Shown here piece by piece: positions 45,818-56,909 of a stretch of DNA of 64,000 bases. Position 1 is the first letter of the stretch. Every line of letters begins with the position of its first letter. The notes below the pieces were generated by a model, which saw nothing but the letters and a program-made list of their open reading frames with translations, had not been told where the DNA came from and ran no database searches. Made by a program: the position numbers and the translations under genes. Origin of the DNA: an uncultured Colwellia sp. (GTDB lineage: Bacteria > Pseudomonadota > Gammaproteobacteria > Enterobacterales > Alteromonadaceae); NCBI GenBank assembly GCA_913063325.1, contig CAJXYE010000013.1, positions 1 through 64,000 of the forward strand. Direction: 5' to 3'.

Positions 45818-46768
45818 GTGTCAGTTCAAAGCATTAAAGAAGTAAATCAACCCCCTGTTATTTGTTTAATGGGACCAACCGCATCAGGTAAAACTGCTTT
45901 GGCTATGGCGCTGCAAGAAGCATTACCTTGCGATATCGTCAGTGTTGATTCTGCACTTATTTATAAAGATATGGATATAGGTACCGCGAAACCAACAAAA
46001 GATGAATTAGCTCAATACCCTCATAGACTTATTAATTTACGTGATGCGAGTGAAAGTTACTCCGCGGCAGATTTTTGTCGTGATGCCTTAGCTGAAATTG
46101 CTGAGATCAGAGCTAATAATCGTATTCCGTTGTTAGTCGGCGGCACCATGATGTATTTCAAAAGCCTAATTGAGGGCATTTCTCCGTTACCAACAGCTGA
46201 CCCTGAAATACGTAATGCTATTGAAACAGAGGCGTTAGCTAAAGGTTGGCAAGTATTACATGATCAGCTAGCTGAAATAGATCCTGTTTCAGCTGAGCGA
46301 ATACACCCAAATGATCCACAACGCATCACTAGAGCGCTTGAGGTGTATAGGCTAACGGGTAACACTTTGACACAATTGACCCAAATTAAAGGTGATAAGC
46401 TCGGCGGCAATGTTCTACAATTGGCAATAACTCCCCAAGAGCGTAGTACCCTACATGAGCGAATTGCACTACGTTATCAGCAAATGATTGATTTGGGTTT
46501 TGAACAAGAAGTAATTAAATTAAAATCACGTAGTGATTTGCACCAAGATTTACCTTCAATTCGTTGTGTCGGCTACAGACAAATGTGGCAATACCTTGAA
46601 GGTGAATTTGACCACGATGAAATGATTTTCCGTGGTATTTGTGCAACGAGACAATTAGCTAAAAGACAATTAACTTGGTTAAGGAGTTGGCCTGATTTAC
46701 ATTGGCTGACAACAGATGATAAAACCAATTTAGCACAAGTTTTATCACTGCTTAATACAAAGAAATAA
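45818..46768 (+). CDS. miaA: tRNA dimethylallyltransferase MiaA
   Basis: A 316-residue enzyme that prenylates A37 of UNN-decoding tRNAs. P-loop [11 protein letters not shown], substrate loop [39 protein letters not shown] and the RAL...RLTG tail are all present. The start codon is GTG at 45818. It is followed by a 166-bp interval with a likely hfq promoter, since in related species hfq is also transcribed from its own start sites. Confidence 0.96.
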   Translation: MSVQSIKEVNQPPVICLMGPTASGKTALAMALQEALPCDIVSVDSALIYKDMDIGTAKPTKDELAQYPHRLINLRDASESYSAADFCRDALAEIAEIRANNRIPLLVGGTMMYFKSLIEGISPLPTADPEIRNAIETEALAKGWQVLHDQLAEIDPVSAERIHPNDPQRITRALEVYRLTGNTLTQLTQIKGDKLGGNVLQLAITPQERSTLHERIALRYQQMIDLGFEQEVIKLKSRSDLHQDLPSIRCVGYRQMWQYLEGEFDHDEMIFRGICATRQLAKRQLTWLRSWPDLHWLTTDDKTNLAQVLSLLNTKK

Positions 46769-46823
46769 AGCATAAGCAAATATAAAGCAATAGTTGAAAA
46801 TTGATGTATAATTAATTCGTTAG

Positions 46824-47186
<363 letters not shown>

Positions 47187-47240
47187 AGCTTTTTATCTTT
47201 TTTTGGCTACAAGTCATTATGGTACTAGGATTTAACGCTA

Positions 47241-48527
47241 TTGTTTGAACGTTATCAAGCGGGTGAACAAGCAGTGCTTGTTCATTTAGACTTTCCTGAT
47301 GAAAGTAGTAGGGAAGATCTAAGCGAATTTAAAATGTTAGTGTCTTCGGCTGGCGTACAAGCGTTAACCGTTGTGACTGGTAAACGAAATACTCCTCACC
47401 CCCGTTTTTTTGTCGGCTCAGGTAAAGCAGAAGAGATTCGTGATGCTGTTCAGCTAGTTGGTGCTAACGTTATTCTATTTAATCATAGTTTATCGCCGTC
47501 CCAAGAAAAGAATATTGAAGCATTATGTGAATGTAGAGTGGTTGATCGTACCACTTTAATTCTCGATATTTTTGCACAACGTGCTAGAACACATGAAGGT
47601 AAGCTACAGGTTGAGTTAGCGCAATTGCGCCATATGAGTAGTCGCTTGATTCGGGGTTGGACTCATTTAGAAAGACAAAAAGGTGGCATTGGTCTTAGAG
47701 GACCGGGTGAAACTCAGCTTGAAACCGATAGACGTTTATTACGTGAGCGGATGGTTAATATTCGTAAACGTTTAGGTAAAGTTGAAGTACAAAGGCAACA
47801 AGGGCGAAGAGCGAGAACTCGAGCAGAGTTACCCACTCTATCTTTAGTTGGTTATACCAATGCTGGTAAATCAACGCTGTTTAATACCTTAACGCAAGCG
47901 AATGTATATGCCGCTGATCAGTTGTTTGCCACGTTAGATCCAACATTAAGAAAAATTGATTTATCCGGAGTAGGCCGTGTTATCTTGGCTGATACCGTTG
48001 GTTTTATTCGTCATTTACCCCATGACTTAGTTGCTGCGTTTAAAGCAACACTGACTGAAACCAGAGAAGCCGAATTACTATTGCATGTGGTTGATATCTC
48101 AGACGACAGGCGTAGTGAAAATATTGAACAAGTAGAATATGTACTTAAAGAGATAGATGCGAACGACGTACCTCAATTAATTATCTGTAATAAAATTGAT
48201 AATTTAGAGGATGTTGAACCACGAATTGATAGAGATGACCAAGGCATGCCTATTCGTGTTTGGTTATCGGCACAGGCAAATATTGGCACTGAGTTGCTAT
48301 TTACGGCGCTAGCCGAACGCTTAGATATACAGGTGGTAAATCACCAACTGAATATCCCGCCAAATGCAGGGAAATTACGTGGTGAATTGTACAAGTTAAA
48401 TTGCATTATTAGTGAGGCTTTTGATGAGCAAGGTAATTGTCACCTTGAAGTTAATATGCCATCACGTGAATGGGAAAGGTTAATTGCTACTAAGTACAGT
48501 GAGTTAGTTGATTATATTGTATATTAG
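47241..48527 (+). CDS. hflX: GTPase HflX
   Basis: A 428-residue ribosome-associated GTPase that splits stalled ribosomes. The HflX N-terminal domain is marked by HPRFFVGSGKAEEI and QVELAQLRHMSSRLIRGW, and the G domain by G1 GYTNAGKSTLFN, the G3 segment DTVGFIRHLPHDLV and G4 NKID. The start is TTG at 47241, which gives the N-terminus FERYQAGEQAVLVH expected from relatives; an AGGA lies about 11 bases upstream. It is 54 bases after hfq. Confidence 0.95.
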   Translation: MFERYQAGEQAVLVHLDFPDESSREDLSEFKMLVSSAGVQALTVVTGKRNTPHPRFFVGSGKAEEIRDAVQLVGANVILFNHSLSPSQEKNIEALCECRVVDRTTLILDIFAQRARTHEGKLQVELAQLRHMSSRLIRGWTHLERQKGGIGLRGPGETQLETDRRLLRERMVNIRKRLGKVEVQRQQGRRARTRAELPTLSLVGYTNAGKSTLFNTLTQANVYAADQLFATLDPTLRKIDLSGVGRVILADTVGFIRHLPHDLVAAFKATLTETREAELLLHVVDISDDRRSENIEQVEYVLKEIDANDVPQLIICNKIDNLEDVEPRIDRDDQGMPIRVWLSAQANIGTELLFTALAERLDIQVVNHQLNIPPNAGKLRGELYKLNCIISEAFDEQGNCHLEVNMPSREWERLIATKYSELVDYIVY

Positions 48528-48590
48528 TTTAAATGAATTTTAATTGTAGGGGCGATAACTTAACTTTCGCCGATTTTAGTGGAGAACAAT

Positions 48591-49751
48591 ATGGCTTGGA
48601 ACGAACCGGGGAATGATGATAAAGACCCCTGGAAAAATAAAGGTGGCAAGAATCAAGGGCCACCAGATTTAGATGAACTACTTAATGATCTTGGTAAAAA
48701 AGTTACTGGGATCTTTGGTGGCAAAACAACTAAAGGTGGATCTGGGTCGGGTAAAAGCTTTTCCAGTATAGGTTTCTCCATTCTTCTTGTTGTTGCTTCA
48801 GTTGTTTATGGTTTTAGTGGTTTTTATACTATTAAAGAAGCTGAGCAAGGCATTGTCTTACGTTTTGGAGAATACTCTGGAACGGTAGAGCCAGGTATTA
48901 ACTGGAAATGGACATTTGTCGACCGTATTATTCCGGTTGATATGCAAAGTACACGTGCTATGCCTTCATCTGGCTTTATGTTAACTAAAGATGAAAATGT
49001 GGTACGCGTTGAAATGGAAATTCAGTATCGTGTTGTTGATGCTCGTAATTTTGTTTTTAGTGTTACCAATGCTGAAGATAGTTTAAATCAATCCCTTGAT
49101 AGTGCGCTTCGTTATGTTGTCGGTCATGCTGATATGGACGATATCTTAACAAGCGGACGTGAAGTAATTCGTCAGCAAGTTTGGGAAGAATTAGATAAAA
49201 TAATTTCTCCTTATAGCCTTGGTTTGATCATTGTTGATGTCAACTTTAAAGATGCTCGTCCACCAAATGAAGTGAAAGATGCTTTTGATGATGCAATTTC
49301 AGCACAAGAAGATGAAGTACGTTTTTTACGTGAAGCTGAAGCTTATGCTCGAGGTATAGAGCCACGTGCTCGTGGTCGTGCGAAACGAATGGAACAAGAA
49401 GCACTGGCTTATCAGAGTCAAATTGTCCTTGATGCGCAAGGTGAAGTTGCTCGTTTTGAGAAAATTTTACCTGAATACCAAGCTGCACCTAAAGTAACTC
49501 GTGAGCGTTTATATATCGCGACCATGGAAAAAGTGTACGGTAATACTAGTAAAGTTATGGTTGATGTTGATGGAGGTAATAGCATGATGTACTTACCTTT
49601 AGATAAAATAATCCAGCAGCAAAATAATAGTAATAGTAGTCATCGTAGTAGTGGTAAAACTTCTTATGCTCCAATAAATGAGCCTAACGTTAATACCTCA
49701 CCTACCTCTTCATCAGGTCGCTCTGATCGATTTAGTAATGGGAGTAACTAA
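48591..49751 (+). CDS. hflK: FtsH protease modulator HflK
   Basis: A 386-residue membrane protein with a Gly/Asn-rich cytoplasmic start (MAWNEPGNDDKDPWKNKGG), one membrane helix (about 60-80), and a periplasmic SPFH/Band 7 domain (EAEQGIVLRFGEYSG onward). It forms the HflKC cage around FtsH and limits its proteolysis. The start is set at ATG 48591 because GGAG lies seven bases upstream and MAWN is the family start; a GTG at 48579 is in frame but lies in the ribosome binding site. hflC follows after 3 bases. Confidence 0.95.
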   Translation: MAWNEPGNDDKDPWKNKGGKNQGPPDLDELLNDLGKKVTGIFGGKTTKGGSGSGKSFSSIGFSILLVVASVVYGFSGFYTIKEAEQGIVLRFGEYSGTVEPGINWKWTFVDRIIPVDMQSTRAMPSSGFMLTKDENVVRVEMEIQYRVVDARNFVFSVTNAEDSLNQSLDSALRYVVGHADMDDILTSGREVIRQQVWEELDKIISPYSLGLIIVDVNFKDARPPNEVKDAFDDAISAQEDEVRFLREAEAYARGIEPRARGRAKRMEQEALAYQSQIVLDAQGEVARFEKILPEYQAAPKVTRERLYIATMEKVYGNTSKVMVDVDGGNSMMYLPLDKIIQQQNNSNSSHRSSGKTSYAPINEPNVNTSPTSSSGRSDRFSNGSN

Positions 49752-49754
49752 CAA

Positions 49755-50642
49755 ATGAAGAATTTTATCATTGCTATAATAGCGGCACTTTTTATTTTAA
49801 CAGTATCTTCAGTTTTTGTTATTTACGAAGGCCAACGCGGTATCGTATTTCAATTTTCAAAAATTAAGCGTGATAGTGTCACAGACGAAATGATGGTATT
49901 TGAGCCTGGCTTACATTTCAAATGGCCATTAGTTGAAACCGTTAAAAAATTAGATGCGCGTATTCAAACATTAGATGAACCAGCAGATCGCTTTGTAACC
50001 GCAGAGAAAAAAGATTTAATAGTCGATTCTTTTGCAAAATGGCGTATTGTTGACTTTTCTACTTATTACCTACGTACATCGGGCTCTGTTGATAATGCCC
50101 GCGCATTACTTAAACAGAAAATAAATAATGGTTTACGTACTGAATTTGGTAATCGAACGATTAAAGAAATCGTCTCAGGTGATCGTTCAGCGATAATGAG
50201 TAAAGCGTTAGAAAGCGCAGCGAGTAGTCGTGAAGACTTAGGCATAGAAGTTGTTGATGTACGTATTAAGGCGATTAACTTACCTACCGAGATAAGTCAG
50301 TCTATTTATGAACGTATGCGTGCTGAGCGAACTGCGGTTGCTAAAGAGCATAGGTCTCAAGGTCAAGAGCAAGCGGAAATCATTCGTGCAACTATTGATG
50401 CTAAAGTAACAATCATGTTAGCTGAAGCACAAAAGAATGCCTTTACCGTCCGTGGTGAAGGTGATGCACGAGCAGCTAAAGTATATGCTGATGCTTATAG
50501 CAAAGATGCTGAGTTCTATAGTTTTTACCGTAGCCTTGAAGCTTATGAAAATAGCTTTAGCAGTAAAAATGATATCATGGTAGTTAAACCTGATAGTGAA
50601 TTCTTCCGTTTCTTAAAAGACGGTAGTCAAGCTAAGAAATAA
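49755..50642 (+). CDS. hflC: FtsH protease modulator HflC
   Basis: A 295-residue partner of HflK. N-terminal helix (FIIAIIAALFILTVSSVFVI, residues 4-23), then an SPFH domain (EGQRGIVFQFSKI ... DLIVDSFAKWRIVD) and a helical region (RMRAERTAVAKEHRSQGQEQ) that builds the cage wall. It ends the hfl block, and a terminator follows at 50678-50703. Confidence 0.95.
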   Translation: MKNFIIAIIAALFILTVSSVFVIYEGQRGIVFQFSKIKRDSVTDEMMVFEPGLHFKWPLVETVKKLDARIQTLDEPADRFVTAEKKDLIVDSFAKWRIVDFSTYYLRTSGSVDNARALLKQKINNGLRTEFGNRTIKEIVSGDRSAIMSKALESAASSREDLGIEVVDVRIKAINLPTEISQSIYERMRAERTAVAKEHRSQGQEQAEIIRATIDAKVTIMLAEAQKNAFTVRGEGDARAAKVYADAYSKDAEFYSFYRSLEAYENSFSSKNDIMVVKPDSEFFRFLKDGSQAKK

Positions 50643-50677
50643 TAATCGATGATACATTAATCAGATGTTATTAAAAG

Positions 50678-50703
50678 AAGCCAGCTTATTTGCTGGCTTT
50701 TTT
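50678..50703 (+). terminator. Rho-independent terminator after hflC
   Basis: Stem AAGCCAGC / GCTGGCTT with loop TTATTT and a T-run, 35 bases after the hflC stop. Confidence 0.85.
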
Positions 50704-50856
50704 ATACCTGCTGCAAAGTAACTGGTATAAAGAACACTATGAAACAAAGGGATAAGTTAACTTCTGCTATATTCTCTGAACAAAAAACAAATAGCTCTTG
50801 GTAAGTAAGTTACACTTCCAAAGTTAATAAAATATACATCTCAATAAGGTAATAAT

Positions 50857-51456
50857 ATGAGCATTAAAAAGTACATAATCGCAGTAATCGTATCACTTCC
50901 AATTACAGCAACACTGATGGCTGCTGAAGCACCATTAGTTTCAATCAAGACACAAGATGATTTCTTTAACAGTATAAGTAAACATTGTGGTAAGTCGTAT
51001 GAAGGCAAGGTAACTGTTGATAATGCCGCAGGAGGTAGCTTTGCTAATAAAAAATTAGTGATGCATGTGCGTAAGTGTACTGACAGTCAATTACAAGTGC
51101 CATTTCATGTCGGTGATGATTCTTCACGGACGTGGATTATTACTAAAACTGGCTCAGGTTTATCGTTAAAGCATGATCACAGGCACAAGGATGGCAGCAA
51201 TGATAAATCAACCATGTATGGCGGCCATACCAATGATGCCGGTTGGCCACAAATGCAGTCATTTCCAGCTGATCAATATTCCAAAGAACTCTTTGTTGAA
51301 CAAGGTATTCCACAATCTGTAGGTAATACTTGGCAAATGTATATTTACCCAGAAAAGTTTACTTATCGTTTGATACGACAAGGTAGAGAATTTAGAGTTG
51401 ATTTTGATTTAACTAAGCCAATTAATACGCCAAAAGCGCCATGGGGCTACGAATAA
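50857..51456 (+). CDS. Secreted protein of unknown function
   Basis: A 199-residue protein with a signal peptide (MSIKKYIIAVIVSLPITATLMA). The mature part has two cysteines (SKHCGKSYEG and VRKCTDS, likely disulfide-bonded), an SFANKKLVMHV strand, a histidine-rich LSLKHDHRHKDGS segment, and TMYGGHTND. The family is not recognised; the secreted nature and the CG..C / HDHRHK features could suggest a metal-binding or lipocalin-like fold, but this is only an observation. It sits between hflC and purA with its own terminators on both sides, so it is a separate transcription unit. Confidence 0.6.
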   Translation: MSIKKYIIAVIVSLPITATLMAAEAPLVSIKTQDDFFNSISKHCGKSYEGKVTVDNAAGGSFANKKLVMHVRKCTDSQLQVPFHVGDDSSRTWIITKTGSGLSLKHDHRHKDGSNDKSTMYGGHTNDAGWPQMQSFPADQYSKELFVEQGIPQSVGNTWQMYIYPEKFTYRLIRQGREFRVDFDLTKPINTPKAPWGYE

Positions 51457-51492
51457 TTTTCAAGCTAACCTATTAACTTTATAGGTTATATT

Positions 51493-51521
51493 AAAAGCAG
51501 CTTAAAAAGCTGCTTTTTTTT
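51493..51521 (+). terminator. Rho-independent terminator before purA
   Basis: An 11-bp perfect stem, AAAAGCAGCTT / AAGCTGCTTTT, with loop AAA and a run of eight T, ending just before the purA promoter. Confidence 0.88.
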
Positions 51522-51522
51522 G

Positions 51523-51551
51523 TTGGACAACGTTCGTTTATTTGGTAAAAT
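51523..51551 (+). promoter_or_regulatory. Likely sigma-70 promoter of purA
   Basis: TTGGAC at 51523-51528 and TAAAAT at 51546-51551 with 17-bp spacing, 33 bases before the ATG. The bases just after the -10 box are CCCCGCC, a GC-rich discriminator of the kind linked to ppGpp (stringent) control of growth-related genes. The control is inferred. Confidence 0.65.
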
Positions 51552-51577
51552 CCCCGCCTAATTTTCTTACGAAATAG

Positions 51578-52879
<1,302 letters not shown>

Positions 52880-52934
52880 AGGATGCTCTCCTGCTTTATC
52901 TCATAAAGATAAGGTATGATAATTATTCAATAAC

Positions 52935-52964
52935 AAAGTCCAGCCAAGTGCTGGACTTTTTTTT
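52935..52964 (+). terminator. Rho-independent terminator after purA
   Basis: A 10-bp perfect stem, AAAGTCCAGC / GCTGGACTTT, with a 5-base loop and a run of eight T, 55 bases beyond the stop. Confidence 0.88.
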
Positions 52965-53261
52965 GGAAAAAATTTATGAATATAATCATATTATGAAAGT
53001 GATCGGATGTGTAAATTAATACATTTCGATTATCATACTCCACTATATATAGCTTACTGGCCGATAAGCTCTTTTAATGGCATTAATCGGCCGTAGCACT
53101 AGTCAAAGCTTAGTTTCTACCTGATTAGTTAAATGAAATAGCCAATATTTATCAAATAAATATTCCTTTAGGCTAGGGTGTACCTCTTATTTGTTATAGC
53201 TTACATCGATGTTATATAGTAAAACGGACTTGTATTGAGCTAGACATTTGCAATACCATAT

Positions 53262-53305
53262 ATACCCAAGTTATATGAAAATTCAGCTTCAAGTAGCTTG
53301 GGTAT
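53262..53305. repeat. 44-bp palindromic REP-like unit
   Basis: Perfect 9-bp inverted ends, ATACCCAAG at 53262-53270 and CTTGGGTAT at 53297-53305, with partial complementarity inside (GCTTCAAGTAGC). A related CTTGGGTAT motif occurs at 40041-40049 before another palindrome. Confidence 0.5.
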
Positions 53306-53411
53306 CAGTAAGTAAAAGCTACTTTAATAACAACTATAATAAAAAGATAATAATAGTGTTACTTACCAAAACAACAAAAATAACCTTATTAATAACGCAT
53401 TAGGAATTCTC

Positions 53412-54653
53412 ATGACAGATTTACGCCAGCAAGCTTTGGATTACCACGCCTTTCCTACACCAGGAAAAATCAGCGTTGCCTTAACAACGTCAGCCGAAAC
53501 GAGTAACGACTTATCATTAGCGTATAGTCCCGGTGTGGCAGAGCCATGTAGAGAGATTGCGGCAAACCCTGAAGATGTTTACAAATACACAGCAAAGGGT
53601 AATACGGTTGCAGTCATTAGTAACGGTACTGCAGTGCTAGGTTTGGGTAATATAGGACCAATGGCCTCAAAACCCGTTATGGAAGGCAAGTCGTTATTAT
53701 TCAAACGTTTTGCTAATATTGATTCATTTGATATCGAAGTAACACATAAAACAATCGATGAATTTGTTAATACTGTGGCTAGTATTGCTGACAGTTTTGG
53801 TGGTATTAACTTAGAAGATATTAAAGCACCTGAATGTTTTGCTATCGAAAAAGCACTTATAGAACGTTGTAAAATTCCTGTTTTTCATGATGATCAACAT
53901 GGCACGGCTATAGTAACTGCGGCAGGCATGATGAATGCGTTAGATATTCAAGGTAAAGATATCAAACAGGCTAACATCGTTTGCTTAGGTGCAGGTGCTG
54001 CGGCAATAGCGTGTATGGAATTATTAATAAAGTGTGGCGCGCAACGTGAAAAAATCTATATGCTTGACTCTAAAGGTATAGTACATACACGTCGTGATGA
54101 CTTAAATGAATATAAAAGACTCTTTGCTAACAATACAGATAAACGCACATTAGATGATGCAATTATTGGTGCAGATGTATTTGTTGGTGTTTCAGGTCCT
54201 AATCTATTAAATCAAGAGCAAGTTAAACAAATGGCTGATAATCCAATTCTATTTGCCTGTTCGAATCCTGATCCTGAAATTAAGCCTGAATTGGCACTTG
54301 CTGTACGTGATGATTTAATTATGGCAACAGGTCGTTCAGATTATCCTAATCAGGTTAACAATGTTTTATGTTTCCCATTTATTTTCCGTGGTGCTTTAGA
54401 TGTTCGCGCGCGTAAAATTAATGATGAGATGAAAATTGCTGCGGTACATGCTATTCGAGCATTGGCTAAAGAGCCTGTACCTGCTGAAGTATTGAAAGCC
54501 AGTGGCGTAACATCACTTACTTTTGGTAAAGATTACATCATTCCTAAACCTATGGATTCACGTTTATGTGCTGCTGTAGCAAAAGCTGTAGCACAAGCCG
54601 CAGTAGACTCAGGTGTAGCTGCGTTAGACATGCCAGAAAATTATATGGATTAA
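53412..54653 (+). CDS. Malic enzyme, short form (NAD(P)-dependent)
   Basis: A 413-residue malate dehydrogenase (oxaloacetate-decarboxylating). Landmarks: SLAYSPGVAEPCREI, the catalytic region SNGTAVLGLGNIGPMASKPV, the metal-site segment FGGINLEDIKAPECF, PVFHDDQHGTAIV, and the Rossmann loop CLGAGAAAIA. It matches the N-terminal malic domain of MaeB but lacks the phosphotransacetylase-like domain that makes MaeB ~760 residues. It feeds pyruvate and NAD(P)H from malate. The cofactor is not certain from sequence. It stands alone, with a terminator at 54739-54773. Confidence 0.9.
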   Translation: MTDLRQQALDYHAFPTPGKISVALTTSAETSNDLSLAYSPGVAEPCREIAANPEDVYKYTAKGNTVAVISNGTAVLGLGNIGPMASKPVMEGKSLLFKRFANIDSFDIEVTHKTIDEFVNTVASIADSFGGINLEDIKAPECFAIEKALIERCKIPVFHDDQHGTAIVTAAGMMNALDIQGKDIKQANIVCLGAGAAAIACMELLIKCGAQREKIYMLDSKGIVHTRRDDLNEYKRLFANNTDKRTLDDAIIGADVFVGVSGPNLLNQEQVKQMADNPILFACSNPDPEIKPELALAVRDDLIMATGRSDYPNQVNNVLCFPFIFRGALDVRARKINDEMKIAAVHAIRALAKEPVPAEVLKASGVTSLTFGKDYIIPKPMDSRLCAAVAKAVAQAAVDSGVAALDMPENYMD

Positions 54654-54738
54654 TCATCAGAATCATTAGTTTGCATATTACATATGTCGTATTTTTATAA
54701 TATTGTTAATAGTTGATTATTTTGACAAGTTATAGAAT

Positions 54739-54773
54739 AAAGGTCATGGTATTGATAATACCGTGACCTTTTT
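54739..54773 (+). terminator. Rho-independent terminator after the malic enzyme gene
   Basis: A 15-bp stem, AAAGGTCATGGTATT / AATACCGTGACCTTT, with one G-T wobble, loop GAT and a T-run. Confidence 0.85.
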
Positions 54774-54788
54774 TATTGGACAAAATTT

Positions 54789-55184
54789 ATGAATAAAACG
54801 TTAGCACTACCGCTATTACTCAGCGTTATACTCTCTTTGTGTTTAGCAGGATGTTCGCAAGAAAGTAATAAGCAGCGTAAAGCACCAGCACAACTCAAAG
54901 AGGCCAATAGCCAAGTGAAAGATACAAAAGAGAAAAATTGGCAAGAAGTTACCGTGAATTATTATGATTTTGAAGGTGGCTTCTATGGTTTGGTTGCTAA
55001 GACTGGAGATAAATTGTTGCCAATGAATCTCGCCAAAGAGTATCAGTTACCCGGTACTGTGCTTAAAGTGCAAGGTCAGTTAATTAAAGACATGGCGACT
55101 ATCCAACAATGGGGACAGCCATTTAAAATTACCCATGTTGAGTTAATTACACTGGGTAAGGCTAATCTAGGTGAAACGTTTTAG
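54789..55184 (+). CDS. Small lipoprotein of unknown function
   Basis: A 131-residue lipoprotein: a hydrophobic signal peptide ending in LAGC (Cys at residue 22), then a Lys/Gln-rich linker (about 23-53), then a compact domain (WQEVTVNYYDFEGGFYGLVA through AKEYQLPGTVLKVQGQL to the end) that looks like a small beta-barrel. I cannot name its family. It follows the malic enzyme terminator by 15 bases and is preceded by a poor ribosome binding site, so it may be expressed weakly or from read-through. Confidence 0.6.
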   Translation: MNKTLALPLLLSVILSLCLAGCSQESNKQRKAPAQLKEANSQVKDTKEKNWQEVTVNYYDFEGGFYGLVAKTGDKLLPMNLAKEYQLPGTVLKVQGQLIKDMATIQQWGQPFKITHVELITLGKANLGETF

Positions 55185-55296
55185 CTAAACAGCTTAACTC
55201 GGTTAAACCTTGAAACATGCATTGAAAACTTGTTTGGGATATTAATCGACAGACAAAACAGGTATGAATAAAATTGGCTTTAATATGAAAATATCG

Positions 55297-55325
55297 TGGC
55301 CTATAACAAAGTCTGTTACAGGCCA
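55297..55325. terminator. Probable bidirectional terminator
   Basis: An 11-bp stem with one mismatch, TGGCCTATAAC / GTTACAGGCCA, between the convergent lipoprotein gene and sulfatase gene, followed by TTGTTCTTTT. Confidence 0.6.
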
Positions 55326-55366
55326 TTGTTCTTTTCTATCTGTTTAACTCAGTAAAAAATTTGTCT

Positions 55367-56821
55367 TCAATCATGTGCGGAACTATTTTTATAACCGGTA
55401 AACTCTTCTCCAGGTTTAATATTTCGATATTTGACCATGCTCTGCTTTAACGTGACAATGTGCTTCATAATTGGCTCCATTACCCAACCATGAACATAAC
55501 CTTGATTGCCCCAAAGCTCATAGGCTTCTTTAGGATCATTTTTAATATCAAACAATTGTGGAAAGGTAAATTTCTTAACGACTGAATGGGTGGATTCAGT
55601 CGCCATAAAATGCATCTTCATATTGCGCCATTTAATGGCAAATAAATCATCACCTACAAAAACAATAAAATGTTCACGGTTCGATTTTTCTTTTTTTCCT
55701 AAGATGAAGTCTTTTTGATCAACCCCATCAATTGGGCGATCAGTGGGTATTAACTTTTTGGCATTAGCAAAACTAGCTATGGTGTTATACATGTCAATAT
55801 CACCGACTATTTCGTCTGAGACACGGCCTGCTTTTATTTTATTTGGGTAACGGATCATAGCCGGTGTACGTAAACCACCTTCATAGGCGGTACTTAAACC
55901 ACCACGCCAAGGGCCATTTGAGCCACCACCACCGTCTTCACCAGCAGCAAGCGCTGATCCTTGAGGAAAGTTACCTGCGCCATTATCACCGGTTAAAATA
56001 ACTATCGTATTGTCATTAATGCCTGCATCTTTTATCGCCTTTAAAACTAAGCCTATGTTGTAATCAATTTCCATTTGCGTATCGGCATAAATACCAGCTT
56101 TAGAAGCGTTTTTAAAGTCCTTATGAACAGTGAAAGGGGGATGGAAGTGGGTAAAGGCTACAAAGCTGTAAAAAGGCTTGCCGGTTTTGGCCTGCTTTTT
56201 AATATTAGCTATGGCGCGATTAGTTATTTCACGATCTAAAGTGACTTTGGCTGGTATATCAAATACTCTTACTTTTTTTGCATCTTTGCCTTTTACGCCT
56301 TCATAAATATAAGGCGTAGTTGCTACTATTGGATCCCATTGGGGTGTTGCTGTGTAACCTGCAGCGTTAGTACCTTCTTGTGTGCCCCAAAAGTAATCAT
56401 AACCTTGATAATTAGGTAGTTTTTTAATATTAGCGCCAACATGCCACTTACCAAAAAGTGAGGTATGGTAACCGGCATCAGACAGCAGCTCAGGTAGCGT
56501 GTATTCCCAATAAGCAAGCCCATCGGGTTCTCCAGGAGCAGGAACCTTTTGATTACCCGTCCGAATAGGTAACCGTCCAGTATGTAATGCAGAGCGTGTT
56601 GGAGTACATTGGTTTTGCACATTGAAGTTAGTTAAGCGTAATCCTTCATTGGCTAAATCATCAATATTTGGCGTTTGAATGGTACTGCCTTGAATGCTTA
56701 AATCACCCCACCCCCAATTATCTACTAGCATATAAACTATATTGGGTTTGTCCGTGGCAAATGCATTACTAGCTATGCCTAGGGCAAACATTGTAATGAT
56801 GTATTTAAGGTAACTTTGCAT
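55367..56821 (-). CDS. Sulfatase (arylsulfatase family S1)
   Basis: A 484-residue periplasmic sulfatase with a signal peptide (about residues 1-22, ...ASNAFA). The formylglycine motif is C72-T-P-T-R76 (CxPxR), followed by GRLPIRTG. Metal and substrate ligands fit MLVDNWGWGD (about 31-40), LFGKWHVGA and VILTGDNGAG. The Cys must be converted to formylglycine by a maturase not in this window. Such enzymes free sulfate from algal or animal glycans, which fits a marine lifestyle. It is a single gene; the GH3/TonB operon 2-9 kb downstream may serve the same purpose. Confidence 0.9.
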   Translation of the reverse strand: MQSYLKYIITMFALGIASNAFATDKPNIVYMLVDNWGWGDLSIQGSTIQTPNIDDLANEGLRLTNFNVQNQCTPTRSALHTGRLPIRTGNQKVPAPGEPDGLAYWEYTLPELLSDAGYHTSLFGKWHVGANIKKLPNYQGYDYFWGTQEGTNAAGYTATPQWDPIVATTPYIYEGVKGKDAKKVRVFDIPAKVTLDREITNRAIANIKKQAKTGKPFYSFVAFTHFHPPFTVHKDFKNASKAGIYADTQMEIDYNIGLVLKAIKDAGINDNTIVILTGDNGAGNFPQGSALAAGEDGGGGSNGPWRGGLSTAYEGGLRTPAMIRYPNKIKAGRVSDEIVGDIDMYNTIASFANAKKLIPTDRPIDGVDQKDFILGKKEKSNREHFIVFVGDDLFAIKWRNMKMHFMATESTHSVVKKFTFPQLFDIKNDPKEAYELWGNQGYVHGWVMEPIMKHIVTLKQSMVKYRNIKPGEEFTGYKNSSAHD

Positions 56822-56909
56822 ATATGTTCCTGTATTTTTATGATGAATTAGGGGCTGGACAACTAATTAAATAGTTTTCCTAGAAGTACGTTGATTGCTT
56901 TAGTCGGGA

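Larger units (their letters stand above)
52880..53411. other. 532-bp intergenic region between purA and the malic enzyme gene
   Basis: Begins with the purA terminator. Later it has a hairpin with arms GGCCGAT / ATCGGCC at 53059-53102, and a 44-bp palindromic unit with arms ATACCCAAG / CTTGGGTAT at 53262-53305 that is likely a REP-type repeat. An AGGAA ribosome binding site lies just before the malic enzyme ATG. No gene seen. Confidence 0.5.
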
